DNA of 64,000 nt from the NCBI RefSeq assembly GCF_024349785.1, contig NZ_AP018817.1, forward strand, positions 2,449,501-2,513,500, read 5' to 3'. This document shows, one piece after another, positions 1 through 6,723 of the stretch. The position numbers were made by a program, and so were the translations under genes. The stretch is from Sphingomonas bisphenolicum (lineage in GTDB: Bacteria > Pseudomonadota > Alphaproteobacteria > Sphingomonadales > Sphingomonadaceae). A model generated the notes under the pieces. The model was given only the letters and a program-made list of their open reading frames with translations, made no database searches and was not told the DNA's origin. Within the stretch, counting starts at the first letter, position 1, and the number at the start of each line of letters is the position of its first letter.

Positions 1-498
1 CACCACGATATCGAGGACCGCCGCCGCCTGCCCGCCCAACTGGGTTCGCCAGCGCGAATAAGCCATCTCGTTCCACACCGCGCCTAAAGCCTCGTAAAAC
101 GCATCGCCATGTCGGCTGCTGTCCACCCGAGTTTCCATGCTGCAGGTACGCACCATTGCGTCGGCCATGATCTGTGTCGCGATCGCCGCGATCTCCTGCG
201 ACCAGGCCAGTTCGTCGTCGGTCAGATAGCCGGATGTATGCAACCTGGCGACTGCGCCCGGTCGGCGCCGGCGGTGCGCTTCGTGCGTCTCGACCGTGCC
301 GTTGTTCTTGTGGCTCCACCGCTTGACTGTGTCGTCGCGATCCTTGCGCAACTGGCGCTGCACCCGCGTCGTGCGTTGCGCGGCCGCGCGCGCGATCGCC
401 GCGCCCGCCTCGATCGCCACCGGCGACCGAGCCCAGCTACCCTTGGCCCCGCTCCCCGCCCCGTCTGCCCCCGCCGCGTCCGTCCCCGTCACCTGCAT
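1..498 (-). CDS. Phage-type hypothetical protein, C-terminus cut by window edge
   Basis: The frame is open to the left edge, about 166 codons without a stop, so the C-terminus is missing. ATG at 498 is chosen because AGGAG lies nine bases upstream (512-508); an ATG at 528 is possible but has no clear ribosome site. The N-terminus is Gly/Ala rich, followed by a basic stretch (QRTTRVQRQLRKDRDD) and a helical part with the segments HTSGYLTDDELAW, METRVDSSRHGDAF and SRWRTQLGGQAAAVLDIV. The last part reminds me of DUF6456-type proteins of alphaproteobacterial prophages, sometimes thought to be late regulators; this is from memory and unverified. The gene overlaps the preceding helix-turn-helix gene by 62 bp in another frame and is probably co-transcribed with it. 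Confidence 0.55.
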   Translation of the reverse strand, partial: MQVTGTDAAGADGAGSGAKGSWARSPVAIEAGAAIARAAAQRTTRVQRQLRKDRDDTVKRWSHKNNGTVETHEAHRRRRPGAVARLHTSGYLTDDELAWSQEIAAIATQIMADAMVRTCSMETRVDSSRHGDAFYEALGAVWNEMAYSRWRTQLGGQAAAVLDIVV

Positions 499-916
499 GC
501 CGCTCATCTCCTGATTGAGCGGCACCATGCGCGCGCGCGATGCCGAACGGCAGGCTCGTATTTGTAACGGTCAGCCGGCCGGCCTCGTCCAGGTCGAGCA
601 AGGGCGCGCCCGGATGGATCAACTCAAGCCGCGTCGGGTTGACCGCCCAGCCCTGCGCCTCGAGCAGCTGCAGCGCTTCCTCATGGCTCTCGGCCGGTCG
701 GACGCCCCGCGTTTTGCCCGGTTCGCGAATAACGCGCCCCTCTTTGGCCAGCTTGCGGATGGCGTCCTGCACGCGCGATCGGTTGGTATTGCAGGCCGCA
801 GCGATCTCGCTGAGCGACGGTCCCACGCCATGCGCACGCCAGTATAGCCTGATGAAGGCCAGCACCTGGTTCTTCCTGCTCGCCATCGCTGGCGAGAGGC
901 GGGGTAACTCGTCCAC
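437..916 (-). CDS. Winged-helix (LexA-N-like) DNA-binding protein
   Basis: Encodes about 159 residues. The N-terminal half contains a winged-helix fold of the LexA/MarR N-terminal kind: a helix around VLAFIRLYWRAHGVGPS, then SLSEIAAACNTNRSRVQDAI as the helix-turn-helix, then a wing around EGRVIREPGKTRG. No LexA protease domain (Ser/Lys dyad) follows, so it is a DNA-binding module only. A GTG start at 916 is preferred because GGGAGG lies five bases upstream; an internal ATG at the MASRKNQ segment is an alternative. The last 25 residues are Gly/Arg/Asp rich and overlap the next gene, so the true C-terminus could be shorter in life. Likely a phage regulator co-expressed with the downstream protein. 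Confidence 0.6.
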   Translation of the reverse strand: MDELPRLSPAMASRKNQVLAFIRLYWRAHGVGPSLSEIAAACNTNRSRVQDAIRKLAKEGRVIREPGKTRGVRPAESHEEALQLLEAQGWAVNPTRLELIHPGAPLLDLDEAGRLTVTNTSLPFGIARAHGAAQSGDERHAGDGDGRGGGRRGGERGQG

Positions 917-1072
917 GATGCCCTCCCGTTTCAAGAGAAGAACATAGGGAGAAAAGCACGAGGATTCCAGCGTTAGCATTCGGGACTGAATTGCGACCGC
1001 AACCGAATATGAAGGCCGCCAACAGCGACTATTACAGTTGGCTGACGTTAGATGGATAATTCCGGAAGATCA

Positions 1073-1261
1073 TTATTTATACATGGCACGGCGTTCACCA
1101 GCCCAGGCGGCAAACTCCATGATGCCCATTTTCATAGGCTGCAGCGAGAACAGTCCTTCAACAGTGTAGACCACGTCGTTGTCAAGGATGGCTACGACCT
1201 CTCGCCATCGCGATTCGCCCCTGCGATAAGCGTTTCGAACGGCGATTTCGTTCACGTTCAT
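1073..1261 (-). CDS. Small hypothetical protein downstream of the metalloprotein gene
   Basis: A 62-codon frame beginning MNVNEIAVRNAYRRGES and ending ERRAMYK. It starts ten bases after the stop of the metalloprotein gene on the same strand, which suggests co-transcription and translational coupling. No Shine-Dalgarno sequence is obvious, no family is recognised and there is no membrane segment. Base composition matches the lower-GC block of its upstream neighbours. It could be spurious; the balanced amino-acid composition and operon position are the only support. Confidence 0.4.
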   Translation of the reverse strand: MNVNEIAVRNAYRRGESRWREVVAILDNDVVYTVEGLFSLQPMKMGIMEFAAWAGERRAMYK

Positions 1262-1271
1262 GGCATCACTG

Positions 1272-2414
1272 CTAGCCTATTACGTCGTTGTTGGGAAAAG
1301 CCGGGTGCCTTGTCCGCACTAGTGGAGCGAGCGTGCCCCCCCGTTTGAACTTACGGAGTTCTGGTTCCAACCTTTGCCAAACCGTATCATACTGCTTTAA
1401 TCGGTTATCGCAAAAATCCAAAAATCCAGGAACATGGTCTTTTTGGGGTAGGTGACCACGAAACAGCGATAGCCACGAAGGGATAATTGACGAGGCATTC
1501 GCAAGATGAGCGTCAGCCTCTTTTTCGGTCGTGCCACTTCGGAAACTGATATTAAGGGTGATGGCAGATATGATGCTCGCCATCCGGATAGCAGGATGAG
1601 GATGCGATCGAGGCTCTAAATCCCACCATAAACTGCTTTCTACCGATGCAAAATATGCCCCACATAAGAAGAAAGCAGCGACAACACAGGTAACGGCGTC
1701 GCCTACATCACCAATTGAATTTCTATTTGGGATTTTCCAGGCCGTCCTGCCATCAATCGTGAACATTTCCGGGTTTAGGGCAATTTTTAAGACATGCGTA
1801 ATGGCGGTGCTGTCCGCGTCCCACTCTAGGGTTTCACGCTCCATTCCTTTGGTGGATTCAAGGTGCCCATCGTCCATTTCAATAATGAGGGCCAATTTAC
1901 GTTGGGATCCAATCCAGCTCGTATGTCCATTAGAAATATGCGCAAACTCGTGCTGAATTATAAAGTGTGCAGCCAAACGGGTTATATGAAGTGCCAGGCG
2001 ATCCCGCTCAATATCTTCGAGCGGATCGTCGCATAAATCTATTTCGTTGGTCAGCACCTGCCTTGGGGGTCCAGAAAAATGCCGTGATTTAACTATGTTA
2101 TTTTCGGCTCCGATATGGGGTAGTAAAAGCCCCTGCGACACGAGTCCTCGCGCTGTCGCCCTTATCAGTCGAACTGTATCACGATAGAGACATATAACGT
2201 CCGCGTCATCGAAGCTGGCAGCAAACGCGTTAAGCCCTGGCCGGTCAACCAAATGAATATCTAAGATCATTGGCTCACCAGAACGCAAACAGTTACCGAT
2301 AAACGGGGTCATGTTAGCGTAGAACTCCGCCACTGCATCCAACCAATCAGGATGATCATCATACGCTAACAACTGCATGCCCTCAGTTGCGGCAAACTCT
2401 TCGAATGTGGGCAT
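1272..2414 (-). CDS. Zincin-like metallopeptidase (HExxH) partnered with phage repressor
   Basis: About 380 residues. Residues HEFAHISNGH form an HExxH zinc motif, and about 50 residues later EWDADSTA supplies a likely third ligand, an arrangement like M48 or ImmA/IrrE-type (M78) zincins. The N-terminal 130 residues and the C-terminal third show no motif I recognise; a hydrophobic stretch near VGDAVTCVVAAFFLCGAYF is weakly membrane-like. ATG at 2414 is chosen because GGAG lies seven bases upstream; a TTG at 2435 would overlap the repressor stop. The gene directly follows the XRE repressor. In ImmR/ImmA systems the peptidase cleaves the repressor to induce the element, and the same role is inferred here. 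GC content is visibly lower than in the host genes, a sign of transfer. Confidence 0.6.
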   Translation of the reverse strand: MPTFEEFAATEGMQLLAYDDHPDWLDAVAEFYANMTPFIGNCLRSGEPMILDIHLVDRPGLNAFAASFDDADVICLYRDTVRLIRATARGLVSQGLLLPHIGAENNIVKSRHFSGPPRQVLTNEIDLCDDPLEDIERDRLALHITRLAAHFIIQHEFAHISNGHTSWIGSQRKLALIIEMDDGHLESTKGMERETLEWDADSTAITHVLKIALNPEMFTIDGRTAWKIPNRNSIGDVGDAVTCVVAAFFLCGAYFASVESSLWWDLEPRSHPHPAIRMASIISAITLNISFRSGTTEKEADAHLANASSIIPSWLSLFRGHLPQKDHVPGFLDFCDNRLKQYDTVWQRLEPELRKFKRGGTLAPLVRTRHPAFPNNDVIG

Positions 2415-2431
2415 ATTCTCTCGCTCCGCAA

Positions 2432-2929
2432 TCAAACGTCTCGTTCGGCTTTGAACTCTGGTTGGCTTTCATGAACCGTGCCAGCTGCGGCTGGCCCGAC
2501 CCCGCCGACACCCTGGACTGCTGCCACGATCTGCTCGACGACTGCGGCCGGCGTAAAATGGACCGCCCCCTCGGGCGCCATGCGCATACCGCTGAGCAGG
2601 ATCGTACACTGGCTGATATCGTCCAAGGCGCGAAACATCGACAGCAACATTGATTCGCGCTGATCGAGCCGATCGCCTCCACGTTGGCCGGTGAGAATGT
2701 ACGAAACATCGAGGCCATGGCGGGCAATGAGCTCCAAATATTCGCTCCGCATTTCGCGTTCGCCGTTTTCGAAGAAGCTCTGCCGATTGCGAGAAATGCC
2801 TATTCTCGCACAGAATTTTCCTTGATGAGGCTCCACGCGCACGCGCTCTTCACGCAGCCGAGACGCATACGGCTCCGTTTTTGAAGAATCTGATTGACGA
2901 TTCTCCATTTTCATAGAATATTGCACCAT
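2432..2929 (-). CDS. XRE/CI-like prophage repressor
   Basis: About 165 residues with an N-terminal helix-turn-helix of the XRE/Cro-CI type: SRLREERVRVEPHQGKFCAR leads into IGISRNRQSFFENGEREMRS and then YLELIARHGLDVSYILTG, the usual ending of this domain. The C-terminal half (after DQRESMLLSMFRALDD) is not a LexA/CI autoprotease; I see no Ser-Lys pattern. That fits with an external peptidase encoded next door. The start is uncertain: ATG at 2929, 2914 or 2908 and one at 2950 are all in frame with weak ribosome sites. It diverges from the rightward early operon, and the rightward promoter overlaps its 5' end, the classical arrangement for mutual repression. Confidence 0.75.
   Translation of the reverse strand: MVQYSMKMENRQSDSSKTEPYASRLREERVRVEPHQGKFCARIGISRNRQSFFENGEREMRSEYLELIARHGLDVSYILTGQRGGDRLDQRESMLLSMFRALDDISQCTILLSGMRMAPEGAVHFTPAAVVEQIVAAVQGVGGVGPAAAGTVHESQPEFKAERDV
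2894..2922 (+). promoter_or_regulatory. Candidate rightward early promoter
   Basis: TTGACG at 2894-2899, then a 16- or 17-base spacer, then GAATAT/AATATT (2916-2922). Transcription would start near 2929, shortly before the Cro-like gene. It overlaps the 5' end of the divergent repressor gene, as expected for an operator-controlled early promoter. Inferred from sequence only. Confidence 0.45.
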
Positions 2930-2958
2930 AGTTCCACACTTTGAGTGCATCGCACATC

Positions 2959-3234
2959 ATGACCGAGTCTCCAACTGCCTCCGCTGCGCGGAGCGACGAC
3001 GCACGCGGGTTTACGCCGCAGGCCGTCGCTCAGGCGAAAGCGCGCCTCACTGCGCAGGGGGTCACCTATGCGCAGTGGGCGGACGAGCATGGTTTCTCGC
3101 GCCGGCTGGTCTACGAAATTCTGGCCGGCCGCCGCGCCTGCAGGCGGGGCGTGTCGCACCGCGTGGCGGTCGCGCTCGGCCTGAAGAACCCGCAGGCGGC
3201 GGCAGCACAGCGGCTGGAAGGGGTGCGGCCATGA
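2959..3234 (+). CDS. Cro/Ner-like small DNA-binding protein
   Basis: About 91 residues from ATG 2959 (an in-frame TTG at 2941 would add six). The core TYAQWADEHGFSRRLVYEIL followed by an Arg-rich turn and SHRVAVALGLK is a helix-turn-helix pattern common in small phage DNA-binding proteins, including those of BcepMu-like transposable phages (family resemblance from memory). It is the first gene rightward of the repressor, the position of Cro/Ner. Its stop overlaps the next gene's start by four bases (ATGA), so the two are translationally coupled. Confidence 0.65.
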   Translation: MTESPTASAARSDDARGFTPQAVAQAKARLTAQGVTYAQWADEHGFSRRLVYEILAGRRACRRGVSHRVAVALGLKNPQAAAAQRLEGVRP

Positions 3235-3512
3235 CCCCTGCTGAAGCCGCACGACATCGCGATCTGGCCGACTCTTTGGCCCAGTTTCTCTATCCGCATG
3301 GCGAATGGCCCGTATCGCGTGGGTCATTCCTTGAAGATCGCCTGGCGACTCTTGAAACCGCCGTGCTGATCGCGCGGATCGACGGTTCGGGCAATCTGCC
3401 CATGATGAAGGCCATGCGTCAGGTGTTGCAGGGGCTGGCGGATGTCACCCGCCTTCAGATCGCGGCGGCCTCTGCTATTCAATCCGCAGAGCTTGACGGA
3501 CATCGGCCGTGA
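3231..3512 (+). CDS. Hypothetical early phage protein
   Basis: A 93-residue protein beginning MTPAEAARHRDLADSLAQFL. Its ATG overlaps the stop of the Cro-like gene (ATGA), which fixes the start. Mostly helical and amphipathic with ETAVLIARIDGSGNLPMMKA; no family recognised. It is the last gene before a terminator-like hairpin at 3926-3969. Its 3' end overlaps a convergent small gene by 38 bp, so the two transcripts could interfere. Confidence 0.55.
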   Translation: MTPAEAARHRDLADSLAQFLYPHGEWPVSRGSFLEDRLATLETAVLIARIDGSGNLPMMKAMRQVLQGLADVTRLQIAAASAIQSAELDGHRP

Positions 3513-3660
3513 GTTCCGCCGCGTCTTCAGCCCCGGCGACTTGGCTCGCCGCCAGCTCGATCTGGCTGCAAACCTCTTCCACTGTTTCCCGGCTGATGAT
3601 GCCAGATGTCGCGAGCCCGGTGAGAAGTCCGCGGGCGATCGCAAAGATAGCAGGGTCCAT
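3475..3660 (-). CDS. Small hypothetical protein, convergent with the early operon
   Basis: A 61-residue protein beginning MDPAIFAIARGLLTGLATSG. A good ribosome site (AAGGA, eight bases before ATG 3660) supports expression. The first half is weakly hydrophobic and could be a membrane or amphipathic helix; the second half is acidic. It is the only leftward gene inside the early region, and two hairpin repeats (3713-3764) lie just upstream. No family recognised. Confidence 0.5.
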   Translation of the reverse strand: MDPAIFAIARGLLTGLATSGIISRETVEEVCSQIELAASQVAGAEDAAELTADVRQALRIE

Positions 3661-3712
3661 GATTTCCGTCCTTCGTGTGTGTGTAGGAATTCACACGATA
3701 GCCGGCCGGGGT

Positions 3713-3764
3713 CGGGCGTCCAGCCCGGCCCCCAAAGGACAGGTGCGCCGGGCGTCCAGCCCGG
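3713..3764. repeat. Two copies of a 16-bp self-complementary repeat
   Basis: The sequence CGGGCGTCCAGCCCGG occurs at 3713-3728 and again at 3749-3764, 36 bases apart. Each copy can fold as a small hairpin (CGGGC/GCCCG). They sit upstream of the leftward small gene at 3475-3660. The 438-base gap 3661-4098 otherwise holds only these repeats and the hairpin at 3926-3969. They could be protein-binding sites or short RNA hairpins. Confidence 0.55.
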
Positions 3765-3925
3765 TCCCTGAAGGCGCGATGCCCCATGATCTTGCGCAGC
3801 GGTCACTCCTCCGAGCTATGCAGCTCGCATTTCCCCGTCTTCCCCAAACGCCGCGTCCCTTTGGGATGCGCCAACAGCCCGTGGCCCCCGGCTCCCGTCT
3901 GCGACCCTATGCCGGGGCCATCACT

Positions 3926-3969
3926 GCCGCCGCCGATCCCATTATTGACCGCTCGGTATCGGCGGCGGC
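3926..3969 (+). terminator. Strong hairpin with T-rich tail between Cro-like and CII-like genes
   Basis: Perfect 12-base arms, GCCGCCGCCGAT (3926-3937) and ATCGGCGGCGGC (3958-3969), enclose a 20-base loop; CTTCTTCTT follows. This reads as a rho-independent terminator on the plus strand after the two-gene Cro-like unit. Its position matches tR1 of lambdoid phages, between cro and cII, where antitermination decides early gene expression. That functional parallel is inference. Confidence 0.55.
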
Positions 3970-4098
3970 CTTCTTCTTACCGACAGGGCGCGCCGGCCGC
4001 CCTGGACCTGTCGCAGCCTGGCCGGGCGCGAGGTTCATCCCCTGCCTTCGGGTCGCACTGACGACGCGGGGAGCCGGCAGCATTTTCGGGTGGCGCGC

Positions 4099-4557
4099 AT
4101 GACCAAGGTGCGCGCACCCATCTCGATCGACACCGCCCTCGCCCGCATCGCCGGTCAAGTCGATGGCGGCTGGGAGGCCATGGCCGTCCATGTCGGCTAT
4201 CAGCCCCGTACGGTGCGCGCCTGGGGCGACGCCGATCGCGACGAACACATAAGCCTGCGGGCCGCAATCTTGCTGGACGTCCTTTTCCAGCAGCATGGCG
4301 GCACCGGCGCGCCTCTTTATGAAGCGCATGGCGACATGGTCACCGCCGCGCAGGCGATCGCCTTCGCCGACAAGTTGGAACTGCAGCGCGAGACGATCGC
4401 CTTCATGCAGGAAAACACCGACGCCGAAACCGCGCTGCTGGAACTCAGCCTGCCCGACGCCGGCCCGGCCGAGGAGGCCAGGGCTCAACGCGAAATGCTG
4501 CAGGTTCGCCAGAAGGCGGATGAAATCCTGACTCGCCTCGGCCGTCATCCCCCCTGA
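4099..4557 (+). CDS. CII-like phage regulatory protein
   Basis: About 152 residues. The N-terminal 70 residues look like a helix-turn-helix domain of the phage CII/YdaS sort: IDTALARIAGQVDGGWEAM, then YQPRTVRAWGDADRDEHISL, then an alpha-helical tail. A glutamate-rich, probably coiled C-terminal part (KLELQRETIAFMQENTD) could mediate oligomerisation. ATG 4099 is preferred over GTG 4090; neither has a strong ribosome site. It lies behind the terminator-like hairpin and heads the long string of small early genes, the position expected of a regulator of establishment or late functions. Confidence 0.6.
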   Translation: MTKVRAPISIDTALARIAGQVDGGWEAMAVHVGYQPRTVRAWGDADRDEHISLRAAILLDVLFQQHGGTGAPLYEAHGDMVTAAQAIAFADKLELQRETIAFMQENTDAETALLELSLPDAGPAEEARAQREMLQVRQKADEILTRLGRHPP

Positions 4558-4667
4558 CGGCCGGGGCGGGGACGCCCGCCGGCAATCAAAACACGATCAA
4601 GAAATAGACCGGCCCGGCGCTCCTGATGCGCTTTCGGGCAGGCTTTCGTGCTGCCCGGAGACTGGTG

Positions 4668-4826
4668 ATGAAGGATCGGAAAAAATGGGCTGACGCCATG
4701 TTTCGTGGCCGACAGAACGCCACGATGGCGCGCTACGCAATGCCGCGCGATTTGCGGCCAACATTCGCTCTGCTGGCCCGCAACAGCTTCGCCACCGCTC
4801 GCTTTCACCGGACCTTCGGCCTGTGA
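4668..4826 (+). CDS. Small basic hypothetical protein
   Basis: A 52-residue, strongly basic protein (KDRKKWADAMFRGRQNA) from ATG 4668, with GGAG seven bases upstream. Its stop TGA overlaps the GTG start of the next gene (GTGA, 4823-4826), so the pair is coupled. No family recognised; the charge would suit nucleic-acid binding, which is only a guess. Confidence 0.5.
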   Translation: MKDRKKWADAMFRGRQNATMARYAMPRDLRPTFALLARNSFATARFHRTFGL

Positions 4827-5221
4827 CGCCCGGAACCTATCTGCAGAAGCGCCGCATTGCTGCAGACCTGTCGATCATGGACGTGGCGGCGATGGTCCAC
4901 ACCAACCCGCGCCTGGGCGGCATCGACAAGGTTGCCTGGATCGACCGGATCGAGAAGGACATCGCGGCGCTCAGCCCCGATGTCATCGCCACCCTGGCGG
5001 ACGCCTTCCGTTTTTCGCGCACCATCCTGCTGCAACTCATCACCATCCGCAGCTTCGGGCCTGACGCCGTCGATCCCGAACCCCGCATCTGCATCATCTG
5101 CGGTTGCAGCCAGAACGACGCGTGCGTCGATCCCGCCGCCGACACCGGCTGCGCCTGGTCGGATCGATGCGCGGATCTCTGCACCGCCTGTATCGGAAAG
5201 GATCTGCCCCATGCGGCATGA
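4823..5221 (+). CDS. HTH plus Cys-rich (zinc-knuckle-like) phage protein
   Basis: A 132-residue protein from GTG 4823. The N-terminal 70 residues (TYLQKRRIAADLSIMDVAAM, then IEKDIAALSPDVIATLADAF) resemble an XRE-type helix-turn-helix. The last 45 residues hold eight cysteines in a C-x2-C-x-C...C...C...C...C-x2-C pattern ending LCTACIGKD, typical of a small zinc-binding module found in phage early proteins. The start overlaps the previous stop by four bases. Confidence 0.6.
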   Translation: MTPGTYLQKRRIAADLSIMDVAAMVHTNPRLGGIDKVAWIDRIEKDIAALSPDVIATLADAFRFSRTILLQLITIRSFGPDAVDPEPRICIICGCSQNDACVDPAADTGCAWSDRCADLCTACIGKDLPHAA

Positions 5222-5432
5222 CGCTATCCACCCCATGGGCTGCGCCTGCGAACGCTGCGCCCCAAGCCGGGCCAGTCAGGCCCACGGCGCCCGACCCTAT
5301 CCCGCACCGGCCGTCGATCCACGCGACCTCGATGCGCTGCGCAAGGGGATGATCGCCGGCCTGTGGGTCGGCGGTCTCCTCGCGGCCGGCAAGTTCGGCC
5401 CGTCCATCATCGACTGGATGGCAGGGCAGTGA
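5211..5432 (+). CDS. Small protein with C-terminal membrane segment
   Basis: A 73-residue protein from ATG 5211, with AAAGGA eight bases upstream inside the previous gene; the two overlap by 11 bp. The N-terminus has a CACERC motif, the middle is Pro/Arg-rich, and GMIAGLWVGGLLAAGKF near the C-terminus could span a membrane. No family recognised. Confidence 0.5.
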   Translation: MRHDAIHPMGCACERCAPSRASQAHGARPYPAPAVDPRDLDALRKGMIAGLWVGGLLAAGKFGPSIIDWMAGQ

Positions 5433-5434
5433 CC

Positions 5435-5701
5435 ATGGCCCTCACCGATCAGGATATCGAGGCGATCGCCATCGTCAGCCAGGCCATGTCATCCGGCTTC
5501 ATCCTCGCCGGCGCCACCATCATGGCGCCTTTCGCAAGCGACCCGAAGATCAGCCCGCTGGGCATGCTCCTGGGCGTTGCACAGTCGCACATCGACGGCC
5601 TCGCCTCGGCGCTCGCCACCCTGGAACCGACCACGCGCGACAACCTCATCGCGTCCGTGCCGGCGCAGCTGAAGGCGATCATCGAAAGGGCGGGATCATG
5701 A
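5435..5701 (+). CDS. Hypothetical early phage protein
   Basis: An 88-residue protein, MALTDQDIEAIAIVSQAMSS onward, starting two bases after the previous stop. It has mildly hydrophobic helices (GFILAGATIMAPFAS and a second around LLGVAQSHIDGLASALA) but no clear transmembrane segment. The stop overlaps the next ATG by four bases. No family recognised. Confidence 0.5.
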   Translation: MALTDQDIEAIAIVSQAMSSGFILAGATIMAPFASDPKISPLGMLLGVAQSHIDGLASALATLEPTTRDNLIASVPAQLKAIIERAGS

Positions 5702-5988
5702 TCGAAGGGATCGCGCCTTTTTCGTCGCCCGTGCTCCTGACGGATGACGGCAGCGCATGGGTGCCCGACGCATTTGCCGCCGGCCACTATCGGTTGCTGC
5801 CCATCTGTAAAGGCATCGAAATGGGATGGGCGCCGGTCGAGCAAATCTCCAAGGCCATCATCGTTTTCGCGGGCGGCACGCCCATGTCGCCCACCGGTGA
5901 AATCGTAGCTACCGCACTGTCTCGCGACGGCTTGTCGCGCCTCATCGCCGATCTGCAGTCGATCGACCGGCAGTGGAGTGCCATGTGA
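5698..5988 (+). CDS. Hypothetical early phage protein
   Basis: A 96-residue protein from ATG 5698, whose start overlaps the previous stop (ATGA). It looks globular, mixed alpha/beta, with the segments AGHYRLLPICKGIEMGW and KAIIVFAGGTPMSPTGEI. Its TGA shares one base with the ATG of the next gene (TGATG). No family recognised. Confidence 0.5.
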   Translation: MIEGIAPFSSPVLLTDDGSAWVPDAFAAGHYRLLPICKGIEMGWAPVEQISKAIIVFAGGTPMSPTGEIVATALSRDGLSRLIADLQSIDRQWSAM

Positions 5989-6383
5989 TGGGCGGCAAGC
6001 GGATCCTCTCAGACCAGCAGCTGGACGAGATGGCCGCGCTTCGCGAGCGCGGGTGGAGCATCGACCGGATCGCCGAATATTTCACGGCCGCCGGCACGCC
6101 GATCAGTGCGTCCTCGATCAACTGGCAATGCATGCGGGTAGGCGCCGACGCACCGCCCAGGCTGCGCGGCAAGCACACACGGCCTGGTGCTCCCTATGTT
6201 CGATATGGCTTCACGGTTCGCCCATGGACCGATGAAGATGATGCCCTGCTGGTCGAGCTCGAAGTCGCGGGCAAGAAGATGCGGGAAATATGCCGCCGGC
6301 TCGGCCGCGCCAACAGCAGTGTGCGCGGTCGGTTGCTAACCCTCGCCCGCCGCGACGCTCGCCGCGAAGAGAAGGCTGGCTGA
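5988..6383 (+). CDS. Myb/SANT-like and HTH DNA-binding protein
   Basis: A 131-residue protein from ATG 5988 (TGATG overlap with the upstream gene). The first half has a resolvase-like helix-turn-helix, LDEMAALRERGWSIDRIAEY. The second half, WTDEDDALLVELEVAGKKMR followed by EICRRLGRANSSVRGRL, has the W-x-DEE...L..L spacing of a Myb/SANT-like domain. Such two-module proteins are common GcrA-like or phage regulators. Role inferred as DNA binding. Confidence 0.55.
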   Translation: MGGKRILSDQQLDEMAALRERGWSIDRIAEYFTAAGTPISASSINWQCMRVGADAPPRLRGKHTRPGAPYVRYGFTVRPWTDEDDALLVELEVAGKKMREICRRLGRANSSVRGRLLTLARRDARREEKAG

Positions 6384-6541
6384 TGCGTCCGCGTCTTACC
6401 CCCTACAGCCCTGCCGAGCTACGCGCCATGCGCGCCGAAGGCGACAGCGTCGCGCAGATCCATGCGCGCGCCTATCGCCTGGACAGGTCGATGAGCAAGG
6501 ATCGCATCCGCGCAATCCTGTTCGAACAGGCGGCCGCATGA
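6383..6541 (+). CDS. Tiny HTH-like hypothetical protein
   Basis: A 52-residue protein, MRPRLTPYSPAELRAMRAEG onward, with a start overlapping the previous stop (TGATG) and a stop overlapping the next start (ATGA). The segment AEGDSVAQIHARAYRLDRSM resembles a short helix-turn-helix. Basic and probably DNA-binding; no named family. Confidence 0.45.
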   Translation: MRPRLTPYSPAELRAMRAEGDSVAQIHARAYRLDRSMSKDRIRAILFEQAAA

Positions 6542-6723
6542 TGTGCCAGGGCCTGCACCACCGCCTCGCGCAAAGCCACGCCCGCCTTCGCCGCGGCATG
6601 GTGTGGTGCAAGGCCTGCGGCCGATCGGCGCCGGTCGATCCTGCTGGCGCTCTTCGCCACGGCTGGCCGCGTTGCTGCGGCGCCACAATGACCATCGATG
6701 CACCGGAGGAGCGCCTATCATGA
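6538..6723 (+). CDS. Tiny zinc-ribbon-like protein
   Basis: A 61-residue protein from ATG 6538 (or 6541). Two cysteine pairs, WCKACG and RCCG about 20 residues apart, could form a zinc ribbon. It overlaps the previous gene by four bases and the next by four bases (ATGA at both ends). No family recognised. Confidence 0.45.
   Translation: MMCQGLHHRLAQSHARLRRGMVWCKACGRSAPVDPAGALRHGWPRCCGATMTIDAPEERLS

Noticed and set aside
3907..4548. 213-codon minus-strand frame across the CII-like gene and the hairpin gap
   Set aside because: It is antisense to a gene with a helix-turn-helix, runs through the terminator hairpin and has no ribosome site I can see.
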